DNA of 64,000 bases from Metridium senile (lineage: Eukaryota; Cnidaria; Anthozoa; Actiniaria; Metridiidae): NCBI GenBank assembly GCA_949775045.1, contig OX459103.1, positions 5,776,502-5,840,501 of the forward strand, written 5' to 3'. Below the pieces are notes generated by a model. It was not told the DNA's origin and searched no databases. It saw only the letters and a program-made list of their open reading frames with translations. The position numbers and the translations under genes were made by a program. Numbering within the stretch: position 1 is the first letter of the stretch; the number at the start of each line of letters is the position of its first letter. Positions 10,097 to 22,835 of this stretch are shown piece by piece.

Positions 10097-10955
10097 TTAT
10101 TGTTCTTGCGTTTGAAATGCATGGATGCAATATAAACACTAGGAAAGAGTACCTAGACAGGTTACAGAGGCGCAAAAAAAAAGAGAAAATGAATTAAATT
10201 AAAGAATTGGGATCTGGTCCATGTGCTGTCGAAAATTGGCATAATTACCCATAATGCTTTTCGTTATTAAATGGAGAAACGAGTTTTTGCGGAAGGAGTC
10301 TAGAAGAAACGGCTATTGTGCGTCTCGTAGAAGGTGTTGGATCATAAAAAGTTAAGAAATCCAAAGAGCTGGGTCTGACGTGTTCTGAGAATGCCCAGTT
10401 TTGTTTTTTGAATGATATTTTTGCACTAAATTTAGAGATGAAAAATAACGTTTACGGTGGTTGTTCTATGGCGCAAAAACGCACACTTTAACGTTCACCT
10501 TAACACAAAGGACAGTAAATTTCACATTTTTGGATCTCAGCTGATGATCAATTAAGTGTCAAATGTTGCCGAACTTACCACATAACACAGTCAATTAAAT
10601 AATAAGTTTTAACAGGGCCGTCACCAAAGGGTTAAATATTTATTCATCAATCAATCATTCAATCAATCAATCAATCAATCAATCAAAAAATATCTACAAC
10701 ATGGGATGTAAAAGTGAAATAATTTTAGTTTGTAAACGTTTCGAATGAGAAAGGCTGTTTTTATCAGAAAAAGAAAATAAAAAATAAAAAAAAGACAAAA
10801 CTCACGCGCTCTCCGTTCCCCACACCCAGCTCGTCCGAAGGGAGGAGAGAACCAGCCCCTAAGCTATAAATGGCAATTCCTATACGTAGACTAACTAAGC
10901 GTCACTCGATTTATACAATTGAAAAATCCTAGTCTTTCAGGGCAGGTTTATTGTT

Positions 10956-11135
10956 ATGCTAATCTTATTGTTCTTATTCCCAGTGGGGAGTAGGGTCAAC
11001 TCGCGCATTCAATGTGATATCGCATTGCAAACGAGTTTCATCCAAGACAACCCACACGTTGTAGGGGGTGCTTGTTTTATGCTTCGGATGGCACGTAAGA
11101 CTGATGCATGTATCACTTTGTGTACCACTTGTTGA
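10956..11135 (+). CDS. Cys-rich secreted peptide, unit 11 (A26T, shortest unit)
   Basis: Thr26, Met42. The unit is 1026 bp because it lacks both the 61-bp block (junction near 11631/11632) and a further 13 bp near 11556 that includes the T-run (Sm-like) element. Confidence 0.5.
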   Translation: MLILLFLFPVGSRVNSRIQCDIALQTSFIQDNPHVVGGACFMLRMARKTDACITLCTTC

Positions 11136-11549
11136 TTATTGTTCTTGCGTTTGAAATGCATGGATGCAATATAAACACTAGTAAAAAGTACCTAGACAGG
11201 TTACAGAGGCGCAAAAAAAAAGAGAAAATGAATTAAATTAAAGAATTGGGATCTGGTCCATGTGCTGTCAAAAATTGGCATAATTACCCATAATGCTTTT
11301 CGTTATTAAATGGAGAAACGAGTTTTTGCGGAAGGAGTCTAGAAGAAACGGCTATTGTGCGTCTCGTAGAAGGTGTTGGATCATAAAAAGTTAAGAAATC
11401 CAAAGAGCTGGGTCTGACGTGTTCTGAGAATGCCCAGTTTTGTTTTTTGAATGATATTTTTGCACTAAATTTAGAGATGAAAAATAACGTTTACGGTGGT
11501 TGTTCTATGGCGCAAAAACGCACACTTTAACGTTCACCTTAACACAAAG

Positions 11550-11565
11550 GACAGTATAGATCTCA
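11550..11565 (+). other. 13-bp deletion junction unique to unit 11
   Basis: The sequence reads ACAGTATAGATCTC, where other units have the same flanks separated by 13 more bases containing the ATTTTTGG run. No other unit shares it. Confidence 0.85.
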
Positions 11566-11981
11566 GCTGATGATCAATTAAGTGTCAAATGTTGCCGAAC
11601 TTACCACATAACACAGTCAATTAAATAATAAGTTTTAACAGGGCCGTCACCAAAGGGTTAAATATTTATTCATCAATCAATCATTCAATCAATCAATCAA
11701 TCAATCAATCAAAAAATATCTACAACATGGGATGTAAAAGTGAAATAATTTTAGTTTGTAAACGTTTCGAATGAGAAAGGCTGTTTTTATCAGAAAAAGA
11801 AAATAAAAAATAAAAAAAAGACAAAACTCACGCGCTCTCCGTTCCCCACACCCAGCTCGTCCGAAGGGAGGAGAGAACCAGCCCCTAAGCTATAAATGGC
11901 AATTCCTATACGTAGACTAACTAAGCGTCACTCGATTTATACAATTGAAAAATCCTAGTCTTTCAGGGCAGGTTTATTGTT

Positions 11982-12161
11982 ATGCTAATCTTATTGTTCT
12001 TATTCCCAGTGGGGAGTAGGGTCAACTCGCGCATTCAATGTGATATCGCATTGCAAACGAGTTTCATCCAAGACAACCCACACGTTGTAGGGGGTGCTTG
12101 TTTTATGCTTCGGATGGCACGTAAGACTGATGCATGTATCACTTTGTGTACCACTTGTTGA
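11982..12161 (+). CDS. Cys-rich secreted peptide, unit 12 (A26T)
   Basis: Thr26, Met42. The 61-bp block is absent (junction near 12670/12671). Apart from position it matches unit 10. Confidence 0.5.
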   Translation: MLILLFLFPVGSRVNSRIQCDIALQTSFIQDNPHVVGGACFMLRMARKTDACITLCTTC

Positions 12162-13020
12162 TTATTGTTCTTGCGTTTGAAATGCATGGATGCAATATAA
12201 ACACTAGGAAAGAGTACCTAGACAGGTTACAGAGGCGCAAAAAAAAAGAGAAAATGAATTAAATTAAAGAATTGGGATCTGGTCCATGTGCTGTCGAAAA
12301 TTGGCATAATTACCCATAATGCTTTTCGTTATTAAATGGAGAAACGAGTTTTTGCGGAAGGAGTCTAGAAGAAACGGCTATTGTGCGTCTCGTAGAAGGT
12401 GTTGGATCATAAAAAGTTAAGAAATCCAAAGAGCTGGGTCTGACGTGTTCTGAGAATGCCCAGTTTTGTTTTTTGAATGATATTTTTGCACTAAATTTAG
12501 AGATGAAAAATAACGTTTACGGTGGTTGTTCTATGGCGCAAAAACGCACACTTTAACGTTCACCTTAACACAAAGGACAGTAAATTTCACATTTTTGGAT
12601 CTCAGCTGATGATCAATTAAGTGTCAAATGTTGCCGAACTTACCACATAACACAGTCAATTAAATAATAAGTTTTAACAGGGCCGTCACCAAAGGGTTAA
12701 ATATTTATTCATCAATCAATCATTCAATCAATCAATCAATCAATCAATCAAAAAATATCTACAACATGGGATGTAAAAGTGAAATAATTTTAGTTTGTAA
12801 ACGTTTCGAATGAGAAAGGCTGTTTTTATCAGAAAAAGAAAATAAAAAATAAAAAAAAGACAAAACTCACGCGCTCTCCGTTCCCCACACCCAGCTCGTC
12901 CGAAGGGAGGAGAGAACCAGCCCCTAAGCTATAAATGGCAATTCCTATACGTAGACTAACTAAGCGTCACTCGATTTATACAATTGAAAAATCCTAGTCT
13001 TTCAGGGCAGGTTTATTGTT

Positions 13021-13200
13021 ATGCTAATCTTATTGTTCTTATTCCCAGTGGGGAGTAGGGTCAACTCGCGCATTCAATGTGATATCGCATTGCAAACGAG
13101 TTTCATCCAAGACAACCCACACGTTGTAGGGGGTGCTTGTTTTATGCTTCGGATGGCACGTAAGACTGATGCATGTATCACTTTGTGTACCACTTGTTGA
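13021..13200 (+). CDS. Cys-rich secreted peptide, unit 13 (A26T, block retained)
   Basis: Thr26, Met42. This unit keeps the 61-bp block and AATAAA although its neighbours on both sides lack it. It shares CTGTCAAAA in the 3' region with unit 11, so blocks are being exchanged between units. Confidence 0.5.
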   Translation: MLILLFLFPVGSRVNSRIQCDIALQTSFIQDNPHVVGGACFMLRMARKTDACITLCTTC

Positions 13201-14120
13201 TTATTGTTCTTGCGTTTGAAATGCATGGATGCAATATAAACACTAGTAAAAAGTACCTAGACAGGTTACAGAGGCGCAAAAAAAAAGAGAAAATGAATTA
13301 AATTAAAGAATTGGGATCTGGTCCATGTGCTGTCAAAAATTGGCATAATTACCCATAATGCTTTTCGTTATTAAATGGAGAAACGAGTTTTTGCGGAAGG
13401 AGTCTAGAAGAAACGGCTATTGTGCGTCTCGTAGAAGGTGTTGGATCATAAAAAGTTAAGAAATCCAAAGAGCTGGGTCTGACGTGTTCTGAGAATGCCC
13501 AGTTTTGTTTTTTGAATGATATTTTTGCACTAAATTTAGAGATGAAAAATAACGTTTACGGTGGTTGTTCTATGGCGCAAAAACGCACACTTTAACGTTC
13601 ACCTTAACACAAAGGACAGTAAATTTCACATTTTTGGATCTCAGCTGATGATCAATTAAGTGTCAAATGTTGCCGAACTTACCACATAACACAGTCAATT
13701 AAATAATAAAGCCCTGACTCTCAAACCAAGAAAGCTAAAATTTTCGAAGTCATCGGTGGAATTCCACCGAGTTTTAACAGGGCCGTCACCAAAGGGTTAA
13801 ATATTTATTCATCAATCAATCATTCAATCAATCAATCAATCAATCAATCAAAAAATATCTACAACATGGGATGTAAAAGTGAAATAATTTTAGTTTGTAA
13901 ACGTTTCGAATGAGAAAGGCTGTTTTTATCAGAAAAAGAAAATAAAAAATAAAAAAAAGACAAAACTCACGCGCTCTCCGTTCCCCACACCCAGCTCGTC
14001 CGAAGGGAGGAGAGAACCAGCCCCTAAGCTATAAATGGCAATTCCTATACGTAGACTAACTAAGCGTCACTCGATTTATACAATTGAAAAATCCTAGTCT
14101 TTCAGGGCAGGTTTATTGTT

Positions 14121-14300
14121 ATGCTAATCTTATTGTTCTTATTCCCAGTGGGGAGTAGGGTCAACTCGCGCATTCAATGTGATATCGCATTGCAAACGAG
14201 TTTCATCCAAGACAACCCACACGTTGTAGGGGGTGCTTGTTTTATGCTTCGGATGGCACGTAAGACTGATGCATGTATCACTTTGTGTACCACTTGTTGA
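14121..14300 (+). CDS. Cys-rich secreted peptide, unit 14 (A26T)
   Basis: Thr26, Met42. The 61-bp block is absent (junction near 14809/14810). It shares the TTAGATGG marker with unit 9. Confidence 0.5.
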   Translation: MLILLFLFPVGSRVNSRIQCDIALQTSFIQDNPHVVGGACFMLRMARKTDACITLCTTC

Positions 14301-15159
14301 TTATTGTTCTTGCGTTTGAAATGCATGGATGCAATATAAACACTAGTAAAAAGTACCTAGACAGGTTACAGAGGCGCAAAAAAAAAGAGAAAATGAATTA
14401 AATTAAAGAATTGGGATCTGGTCCATGTGCTGTCGAAAATTGGCATAATTACCCATAATGCTTTTCGTTATTAGATGGAGAAACGAGTTTTTGCGGAAGG
14501 AGTCTAGAAGAAACGGCTATTGTGCGTCTCGTAGAAGGTGTTGGATCATAAAAAGTTAAGAAATCCAAAGAGCTGGGTCTGACGTGTTCTGAGAATGCCC
14601 AGTTTTGTTTTTTGAATGATATTTTTGCACTAAATTTAGAGATGAAAAATAACGTTTACGGTGGTTGTTCTATGGCGCAAAAACGCACACTTTAACGTTC
14701 ACCTTAACACAAAGGACAGTAAATTTCACATTTTTGGATCTCAGCTGATGATCAATTAAGTGTCAAATGTTGCCGAACTTACCACATAACACAGTCAATT
14801 AAATAATAAGTTTTAACAGGGCCGTCACCAAAGGGTTAAATATTTATTCATCAATCAATCATTCAATCAATCAATCAATCAATCAATCAAAAAATATCTA
14901 CAACATGGGATGTAAAAGTGAAATAATTTTAGTTTGTAAACGTTTCGAATGAGAAAGGCTGTTTTTATCAGAAAAAGAAAATAAAAAATAAAAAAAAGAC
15001 AAAACTCACGCGCTCTCCGTTCCCCACACCCAGCTCGTCCGAAGGGAGGAGAGAACCAGCCCCTAAGCTATAAATGGCAATTCCTATACGTAGACTAACT
15101 AAGCGTCACTCGATTTATACAATTGAAAAATCCTAGTCTTTCAGGGCAGGTTTATTGTT

Positions 15160-15339
15160 ATGCTAATCTTATTGTTCTTATTCCCAGTGGGGAGTAGGGT
15201 CAACTCGCGCATTCAATGTGATATCGCATTGCAAACGAGTTTCATCCAAGACAACCCACACGTTGTAGGGGGTGCTTGTTTTATGCTTCGGATGGCACGT
15301 AAGACTGATGCATGTATCACTTTGTGTACCACTTGTTGA
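15160..15339 (+). CDS. Cys-rich secreted peptide, unit 15 (A26T)
   Basis: Thr26, Met42, full 3' block. First of three units with an AC insertion that makes GTTTACGTAAAC, a perfect 12-bp palindrome, and with AACAG in place of ATCAG downstream. Confidence 0.5.
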   Translation: MLILLFLFPVGSRVNSRIQCDIALQTSFIQDNPHVVGGACFMLRMARKTDACITLCTTC

Positions 15340-15960
15340 TTATTGTTCTTGCGTTTGAAATGCATGGATGCAATATAAACACTAGTAAAAAGTACCTAGA
15401 CAGGTTACAGAGGCGCAAAAAAAAAGAGAAAATGAATTAAATTAAAGAATTGGGATCTGGTCCATGTGCTGTCGAAAATTGGCATAATTACCCATAATGC
15501 TTTTCGTTATTAAATGGAGAAACGAGTTTTTGCGGAAGGAGTCTAGAAGAAACGGCTATTGTGCGTCTCGTAGAAGGTGTTGGATCATAAAAAGTTAAGA
15601 AATCCAAAGAGCTGGGTCTGACGTGTTCTGAGAATGCCCAGTTTTGTTTTTTGAATGATATTTTTGCACTAAATTTAGAGATGAAAAATAACGTTTACGG
15701 TGGTTGTTCTATGGCGCAAAAACGCACACTTTAACGTTCACCTTAACACAAAGGACAGTAAATTTCACATTTTTGGATCTCAGCTGATGATCAATTAAGT
15801 GTCAAATGTTGCCGAACTTACCACATAACACAGTCAATTAAATAATAAAGCCCTGACTCTCAAACCAAGAAAGCTAAAATTTTCGAAATCATCGGTGGAA
15901 TTCCACCGAGTTTTAACAGGGCCGTCACCAAAGGGTTAAATATTTATTCATCAATCAATC

Positions 15961-15996
<36 letters not shown>

Positions 15997-16034
15997 AATA
16001 TCTACAACATGGGATGTAAAAGTGAAATAATTTT

Positions 16035-16046
16035 AGTTTACGTAAA
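16035..16046. repeat. 12-bp palindrome GTTTACGTAAAC in unit 15
   Basis: A 2-nt AC insertion converts the usual GTTTGTAAAC into a perfect palindrome. It occurs only in units 15, 16 and 17. The half site GTAAAC resembles a forkhead core, but no function can be assigned. Confidence 0.75.
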
Positions 16047-16258
16047 CGTTTCGAATGAGAAAGGCTGTTTTTAACAGAAAAAGAAAATAAAAAAAAGACA
16101 AAACTCACACGCTCTCCGTTCCCCACACCCAGCTCGTCCGAAGGGAGGAGAGAACCAGCCCCTAAGCTATAAATGGCAATTCCTATACGTAGACTAACTA
16201 AGCGTCACTCGATTTATACAATTGAAAAATCCTAGTCTTTCAGGGCAGGTTTATTGTT

Positions 16259-16438
16259 ATGCTAATCTTATTGTTCTTATTCCCAGTGGGGAGTAGGGTC
16301 AACTCGCGCATTCAATGTGATATCGCATTGCAAACGAGTTTCATCCAAGACAACCCACACGTTGTAGGGGGTGCTTGTTTTATGCTTCGGATGGCACGTA
16401 AGACTGATGCATGTATCACTTTGTGTACCACTTGTTGA
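16259..16438 (+). CDS. Cys-rich secreted peptide, unit 16 (A26T)
   Basis: Thr26, Met42, but the GCTCTTG and GGAAAGAG markers after the stop belong to the common class. It is a transition unit at the edge of the A26T block. The 3' region has GGGCCATG for GGTCCATG, as in unit 17. Confidence 0.5.
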   Translation: MLILLFLFPVGSRVNSRIQCDIALQTSFIQDNPHVVGGACFMLRMARKTDACITLCTTC

Positions 16439-17060
16439 TTATTGCTCTTGCGTTTGAAATGCATGGATGCAATATAAACACTAGGAAAGAGTACCTAGAC
16501 AGGTTACAGAGGCGCAAAAAAAAAAGAGAAAATGAATTAAATTAAAGAATTGGGATCTGGGCCATGTGCTGTCGAAAATTGGCATAATTACCCATAATGC
16601 TTTTCGTTATTAAATGGAGAAACGAGTTTTTGCGGAAGGAGTCTAGAAGAAACGGCTATTGTGCGTCTCGTAGAAGGTGTTGGATCATAAAAAGTTAAGA
16701 AATCCAAAGAGCTGGGTCTGACGTGTTCTGAGAATGCCCAGTTTTGTTTTTTGAATGATATTTTTGCACTAAATTTAGAGATGAAAAATAACGTTTACGG
16801 TGGTTGTTCTATGGCGCAAAAACGCACACTTTAACGTTCACCTTAACACAAAGGACAGTAAATTTCACATTTTTGGATCTCAGCTGATGATCAATTAAGT
16901 GTCAAATGTTGCCGAACTTACCACATAACACAGTCAATTAAATAATAAAGCCCTGACTCTCAAACCAAGAAAGCTAAAATTTTCGAAATCATCGGTGGAA
17001 TTCCACCGAGTTTTAACAGGGCCGTCACCAAAGGGTTAAATATTTATTCATCAATCAATC

Positions 17061-17096
<36 letters not shown>

Positions 17097-17358
17097 AATA
17101 TCTACAACATGGGATGTAAAAGTGAAATAATTTTAGTTTACGTAAACGTTTCGAATGAGAAAGGCTGTTTTTAACAGAAAAAGAAAATAAAAAAAAGACA
17201 AAACTCACGCGCTCTCCGTTCCCCACACCCAGCTCGTCCGAAGGGAGGAGAGAACCAGCCCCTAAGCTATAAATGGCAATTCCTATACGTAGACTAACTA
17301 AGCGTCACTCGATTTATACAATTGAAAAATCCTAGTCTTTCAGGGCAGGTTTATTGTT

Positions 17359-17538
17359 ATGCTAATCTTATTGTTCTTATTCCCAGTGGGGAGTAGGGTC
17401 AACTCGCGCATTCAATGTGATATCGCATTGCAAGCGAGTTTCATCCAAGACAACCCACACGTTGTAGGGGGTGCTTGTTTTATGCTTCGGATGGCACGTA
17501 AGACTGATGCATGTATCACTTTGTGTACCACTTGTTGA
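17359..17538 (+). CDS. Cys-rich secreted peptide, unit 17 (Met42)
   Basis: Back to Ala26 (GCG). A private GGTCTTG follows the stop. It shares GGGCCATG and the 12-bp palindrome with its upstream neighbour. Confidence 0.5.
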   Translation: MLILLFLFPVGSRVNSRIQCDIALQASFIQDNPHVVGGACFMLRMARKTDACITLCTTC

Positions 17539-18160
17539 TTATTGGTCTTGCGTTTGAAATGCATGGATGCAATATAAACACTAGGAAAGAGTACCTAGAC
17601 AGGTTACAGAGGCGCAAAAAAAAAAGAGAAAATGAATTAAATTAAAGAATTGGGATCTGGGCCATGTGCTGTCGAAAATTGGCATAATTACCCATAATGC
17701 TTTTCGTTATTAAATGGAGAAACGAGTTTTTGCGGAAGGAGTCTAGAAGAAACGGCTATTGTGCGTCTCGTAGAAGGTGTTGGATCATAAAAAGTTAAGA
17801 AATCCAAAGAGCTGGGTCTGACGTGTTCTGAGAATGCCCAGTTTTGTTTTTTGAATGATATTTTTGCACTAAATTTAGAGATGAAAAATAACGTTTACGG
17901 TGGTTGTTCTATGGCGCAAAAACGCACACTTTAACGTTCACCTTAACACAAAGGACAGTAAATTTCACATTTTTGGATCTCAGCTGATGATCAATTAAGT
18001 GTCAAATGTTGCCGAACTTACCACATAACACAGTCAATTAAATAATAAAGCCCTGACTCTCAAACCAAGAAAGCTAAAATTTTCGAAATCATCGGTGGAA
18101 TTCCACCGAGTTTTAACAGGGCCGTCACCAAAGGGTTAAATATTTATTCATCAATCAATC

Positions 18161-18196
<36 letters not shown>

Positions 18197-18457
18197 AATA
18201 TCTACAACATGGGATGTAAAAGTGAAATAATTTTAGTTTACGTAAACGTTTCGAATGAGAAAGGCTGTTTTTAACAGAAAAAGAAAATAAAAAAAGACAA
18301 AACTCACGCGCTCTCCGTTCCCCACACCCAGCTCGTCCGAAGGGAGGAGAGAACCAGCCCCTAAGCTATAAATGGCAATTCCTATACGTAGACTAACTAA
18401 GCGTCACTCGATTTATACAATTGAAAAATCCTAGTCTTTCAGGGCAGGTTTATTGTT

Positions 18458-18637
18458 ATGCTAATCTTATTGTTCTTATTCCCAGTGGGGAGTAGGGTCA
18501 ACTCGCGCATTCAATGTGATATCGCATTGCAAGCAAGTTTCATCCAAGACAACCCACACGTTGTAGGGGGTGCTTGTTTTATGCTTCGGATGGCACGTAA
18601 GACTGATGCATGTATCACTTTGTGTACCACTTGTTGA
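18458..18637 (+). CDS. Cys-rich secreted peptide, unit 18 (Met42, GCA codon 26)
   Basis: Common protein form, but Ala26 is encoded by GCA. This synonymous change is shared with units 20 and 22. The 3' region carries the early AATAAA. Confidence 0.5.
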   Translation: MLILLFLFPVGSRVNSRIQCDIALQASFIQDNPHVVGGACFMLRMARKTDACITLCTTC

Positions 18638-19547
18638 TTATTGCTCTTGCGTTTGAAATGCATGGATGCAATATAAACACTAGGAAAGAGTACCTAGACA
18701 GGTTACAGAGGCGCAAAAAAAAAGAGAAAATAAATTAAATTAAAGAATTGGTACTGGTCCATGTGCTGTCAAAAATTGGCATAATTACCCATAATGCTTT
18801 TCGTTATTAAATGGAGAAACGAGTTTTTGCGGAAGGAGTCTAGAAGAAACGGCTATTGTGCGTCTCGTAGAAGGTGTTGGATCATAAAAAGTTAAGAAAT
18901 CCAAAGAGCTGGGTCTGACGTGTTCTGAGAATGCCCAGTTTTGTTTTTTGAATGATATTTTTGCACTAAATTTAGAGATGAAAAATAACGTTTACGGTGG
19001 TTGTTCTATGGCGCAAAAACGCACACTTTAACGTTCACCTTAACACAAAGGACAGTAAATTTCACATTTTTGGATCTCAGCTGATGATCAATTAAGTGTC
19101 AAATGTTGCCGAACTTACCACATAACACAGTCAATTAAATAATAAAGCCCTGACTCTCAAACCAAGAAAGCTAAAATTTTCGAAATCATCGGTGGAATTC
19201 CACCGAGTTTTAACAGGGCCGTCACCAAAGGGTTAAATATTTATTCATCAATCAATCATTCAATCAATCAATCAATCAAAAAATATCTACAACATGGGAT
19301 GTAAAAGTGAAATAATTTTAGTTTGTAAACGTTTCGAATGAGAAAGGCTGTTTTTATCAGAAAAAGAAAATAAAAAATAAAAAAAGACAAAACTCACGCG
19401 CTCTCCGTTCCCCACACCCAGCTCGTCCGAAGGGAGGAGAGAACCAGCCCCTAAGCTATAAATGGCAATTCCTATACGTAGACTAACTAAGCGTCACTCG
19501 ATTTATACAATTGAAAAATCCTTGTCTTTCAGGGCAGGTTTATTGTT

Positions 19548-19727
19548 ATGCTAATCTTATTGTTCTTATTCCCAGTGGGGAGTAGGGTCAACTCGCGCAT
19601 TCAATGTGATATCGCATTGCAAGCGAGTTTCATCCAAGACAACCCACACGTTGTAGGGGGTGCTTGTTTTAAGCTTCGGATGGCACGTAAGACTGATGCA
19701 TGTATCACTTTGTGTACCACTTGTTGA
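19548..19727 (+). CDS. Cys-rich secreted peptide, unit 19 (Lys42)
   Basis: Lys42, leader T61, intact TATA. Private changes are GAATGTG in the 3' region and a 2-nt AT insertion giving GGGATATG. Confidence 0.5.
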   Translation: MLILLFLFPVGSRVNSRIQCDIALQASFIQDNPHVVGGACFKLRMARKTDACITLCTTC

Positions 19728-20647
19728 TTATTGCTCTTGCGTTTGAAATGCATGGATGCAATATAAACACTAGGAAAGAGTACCTAGACAGGTTACAGAG
19801 GCGCAAAAAAAAAGAGAAAATAAATTAAATTAAAGAATTGGGACTGGTCCATGTGCTATCGAAAATTGGCATAATTACCCATAATGCTTTTCGTTATTAA
19901 ATGGAGAAACGAGTTTTTGCGGAAGGAGTCTAGAAGAAACGGCTATTGTGCGTCTCGTAGAATGTGTTGGATCATAAAAAGTTAAGAAATCCAAAGAGCT
20001 GGGTCTGACGTGTTCTGAGAATGCCCAGTTTTGTTTTTTGAATGATATTTTTGCACTAATTTAGAGATGAAAAATAACGTTTACGGTGGTTGTTCTATGG
20101 CGCAAAAACGCACACTTTAACGTTCACCTTAACACAAAGGACAGTAAATTTCACATTTTTGGATCTCAGCTGATGATCAATTAAGTGTCAAATGTTGCCG
20201 AACTTACCACATAACACAGTCAATTAAATAATAAAGCCCTGACTCTCAAACCAAGAAAGCTAAAATTTTCGAAGTCATCGGTGGAATTCCACCGAGTTTT
20301 AACAGGGCCGTCACCAAAGGGTTAAATATTTATTCATCAATCAATCATTCAATCAATCAATCAATCAATCAATCAAAAAATATCTACAACATGGGATATG
20401 TAAAAGTGAAATAATTTTAGTTTGTAAACGTTTCGAATGAGAAAGGCTGTTTTTATCAGAAAAAGAAAATAAAAAATAAAAAAAAGACAAAACTCACGCG
20501 CTCTCCGTTCCCCACACCCAGCTCGTCCGAAGGGAGGAGAGAACCAGCCCCTAAGCTATAAATGGCAATTCCTATACGTAGACTAACTAAGCGTCACTCG
20601 ATTTATACAATTGAAAAATCCTAGTCTTTCAGGGCAGGTTTATTGTT

Positions 20648-20827
20648 ATGCTAATCTTATTGTTCTTATTCCCAGTGGGGAGTAGGGTCAACTCGCGCAT
20701 TCAATGTGATATCGCATTGCAAGCAAGTTTCATCCAAGACAACCCACACGTTGTAGGGGGTGCTTGTTTTATGCTTCGGATGGCACGTAAGACTGATGCA
20801 TGTATCACTTTGTGTACCACTTGTTGA
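20648..20827 (+). CDS. Cys-rich secreted peptide, unit 20 (Met42, GCA codon 26)
   Basis: Near-identical to unit 18, two units upstream. It differs by having CGAAGTC rather than CGAAATC before the palindrome. Confidence 0.5.
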   Translation: MLILLFLFPVGSRVNSRIQCDIALQASFIQDNPHVVGGACFMLRMARKTDACITLCTTC

Positions 20828-21737
20828 TTATTGCTCTTGCGTTTGAAATGCATGGATGCAATATAAACACTAGGAAAGAGTACCTAGACAGGTTACAGAG
20901 GCGCAAAAAAAAAGAGAAAATAAATTAAATTAAAGAATTGGTACTGGTCCATGTGCTGTCAAAAATTGGCATAATTACCCATAATGCTTTTCGTTATTAA
21001 ATGGAGAAACGAGTTTTTGCGGAAGGAGTCTAGAAGAAACGGCTATTGTGCGTCTCGTAGAAGGTGTTGGATCATAAAAAGTTAAGAAATCCAAAGAGCT
21101 GGGTCTGACGTGTTCTGAGAATGCCCAGTTTTGTTTTTTGAATGATATTTTTGCACTAAATTTAGAGATGAAAAATAACGTTTACGGTGGTTGTTCTATG
21201 GCGCAAAAACGCACACTTTAACGTTCACCTTAACACAAAGGACAGTAAATTTCACATTTTTGGATCTCAGCTGATGATCAATTAAGTGTCAAATGTTGCC
21301 GAACTTACCACATAACACAGTCAATTAAATAATAAAGCCCTGACTCTCAAACCAAGAAAGCTAAAATTTTCGAAGTCATCGGTGGAATTCCACCGAGTTT
21401 TAACAGGGCCGTCACCAAAGGGTTAAATATTTATTCATCAATCAATCATTCAATCAATCAATCAATCAAAAAATATCTACAACATGGGATGTAAAAGTGA
21501 AATAATTTTAGTTTGTAAACGTTTCGAATGAGAAAGGCTGTTTTTATCAGAAAAAGAAAATAAAAAATAAAAAAAGACAAAACTCACGCGCTCTCCGTTC
21601 CCCACACCCAGCTCGTCCGAAGGGAGGAGAGAACCAGCCCCTAAGCTATAAATGGCAATTCCTATACGTAGACTAACTAAGCGTCACTCGATTTATACAA
21701 TTGAAAAATCCTTGTCTTTCAGGGCAGGTTTATTGTT

Positions 21738-21917
21738 ATGCTAATCTTATTGTTCTTATTCCCAGTGGGGAGTAGGGTCAACTCGCGCATTCAATGTGAT
21801 ATCGCATTGCAAGCGAGTTTCATCCAAGACAACCCACACGTTGTAGGGGGTGCTTGTTTTAAGCTTCGGATGGCACGTAAGACTGATGCATGTATCACTT
21901 TGTGTACCACTTGTTGA
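21738..21917 (+). CDS. Cys-rich secreted peptide, unit 21 (Lys42)
   Basis: Lys42, leader T61. The 3' half and the following promoter block carry several private changes (TTGACTTTC, GAACTCATC, ACATGGCC, ACGAGCTC, GGGATGAG), more than most units. Confidence 0.5.
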   Translation: MLILLFLFPVGSRVNSRIQCDIALQASFIQDNPHVVGGACFKLRMARKTDACITLCTTC

Positions 21918-22835
21918 TTATTGCTCTTGCGTTTGAAATGCATGGATGCAATATAAACACTAGGAAAGAGTACCTAGACAGGTTACAGAGGCGCAAAAAA
22001 AAAGAGAAAATAAATTAAATTAAAGAATTGGGACTGGTCCATGTGCTATCGAAAATTGGCATAATTACCCATAATGCTTTTCGTTATTAAATGGAGAAAC
22101 GAGTTTTTGCGGAAGGAGTCTAGAAGAAACGGCTATTGTGCGTCTCGTAGAAGGTGTTGGATCATAAAAAGTTAAGAAATCCAAAGAGCTGGGTCTGACG
22201 TGTTCTGAGAATGCCCAGTTTTGTTTTTTGAATGATATTTTTGCACTAATTTAGAGATGAAAAATAACGTTTACGGTGGTTGTTCTATGGCGCAAAAACG
22301 CACACTTTGACTTTCACCTTAACACAAAGGACAGTAAATTTCACATTTTTGGATCTCAGCTGATGATCAATTAAGTGTCAAATGTTGCCGAACTTACCAC
22401 ATAACACAGTCAATTAAATAATAAAGCCCTGACTCTCAAACCAAGAAAGCTAAAATTTTCGAACTCATCGGTGGAATTCCACCGAGTTTTAACATGGCCG
22501 TCACCAAAGGGTTAAATATTTATTCATCAATCAATCATTCAATCAATCAATCAATCAATCAATCAAAAAATATCTACAACATGGGATGTAAAAGTGAAAT
22601 AATTTTAGTTTGTAAACGTTTCGAATGAGAAAGGCTGTTTTTATCAGAAAAAGAAAATAAAAAATAAAAAAAAGACAAAACTCACGAGCTCTCCGTTCCC
22701 CACACCCAGCTCGTCCGAAGGGATGAGAGAACCAGCCCCTAAGCTATAAATGGCAATTCCTATACGTAGACTAACTAAGCGTCACTCGATTTATACAATT
22801 GAAAAATCCTTGTCTTTCAGGGCAGGTTTATTGTT

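Larger units (their letters stand above)
8793..17273 (+). repeat. Subarray of A26T units (units 9-16)
   Basis: Eight consecutive units share ACG (Thr) for GCG (Ala) at codon 26. Units 9-15 also have GTTCTTGCG after the stop codon. Units 9, 11, 13, 14 and 15 have GTAAAAAG, and units 10, 12 and 16 have GGAAAGAG. Five of the eight lack the 61-bp poly(A)/palindrome block. This is a local expansion of one founder. Confidence 0.85.
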
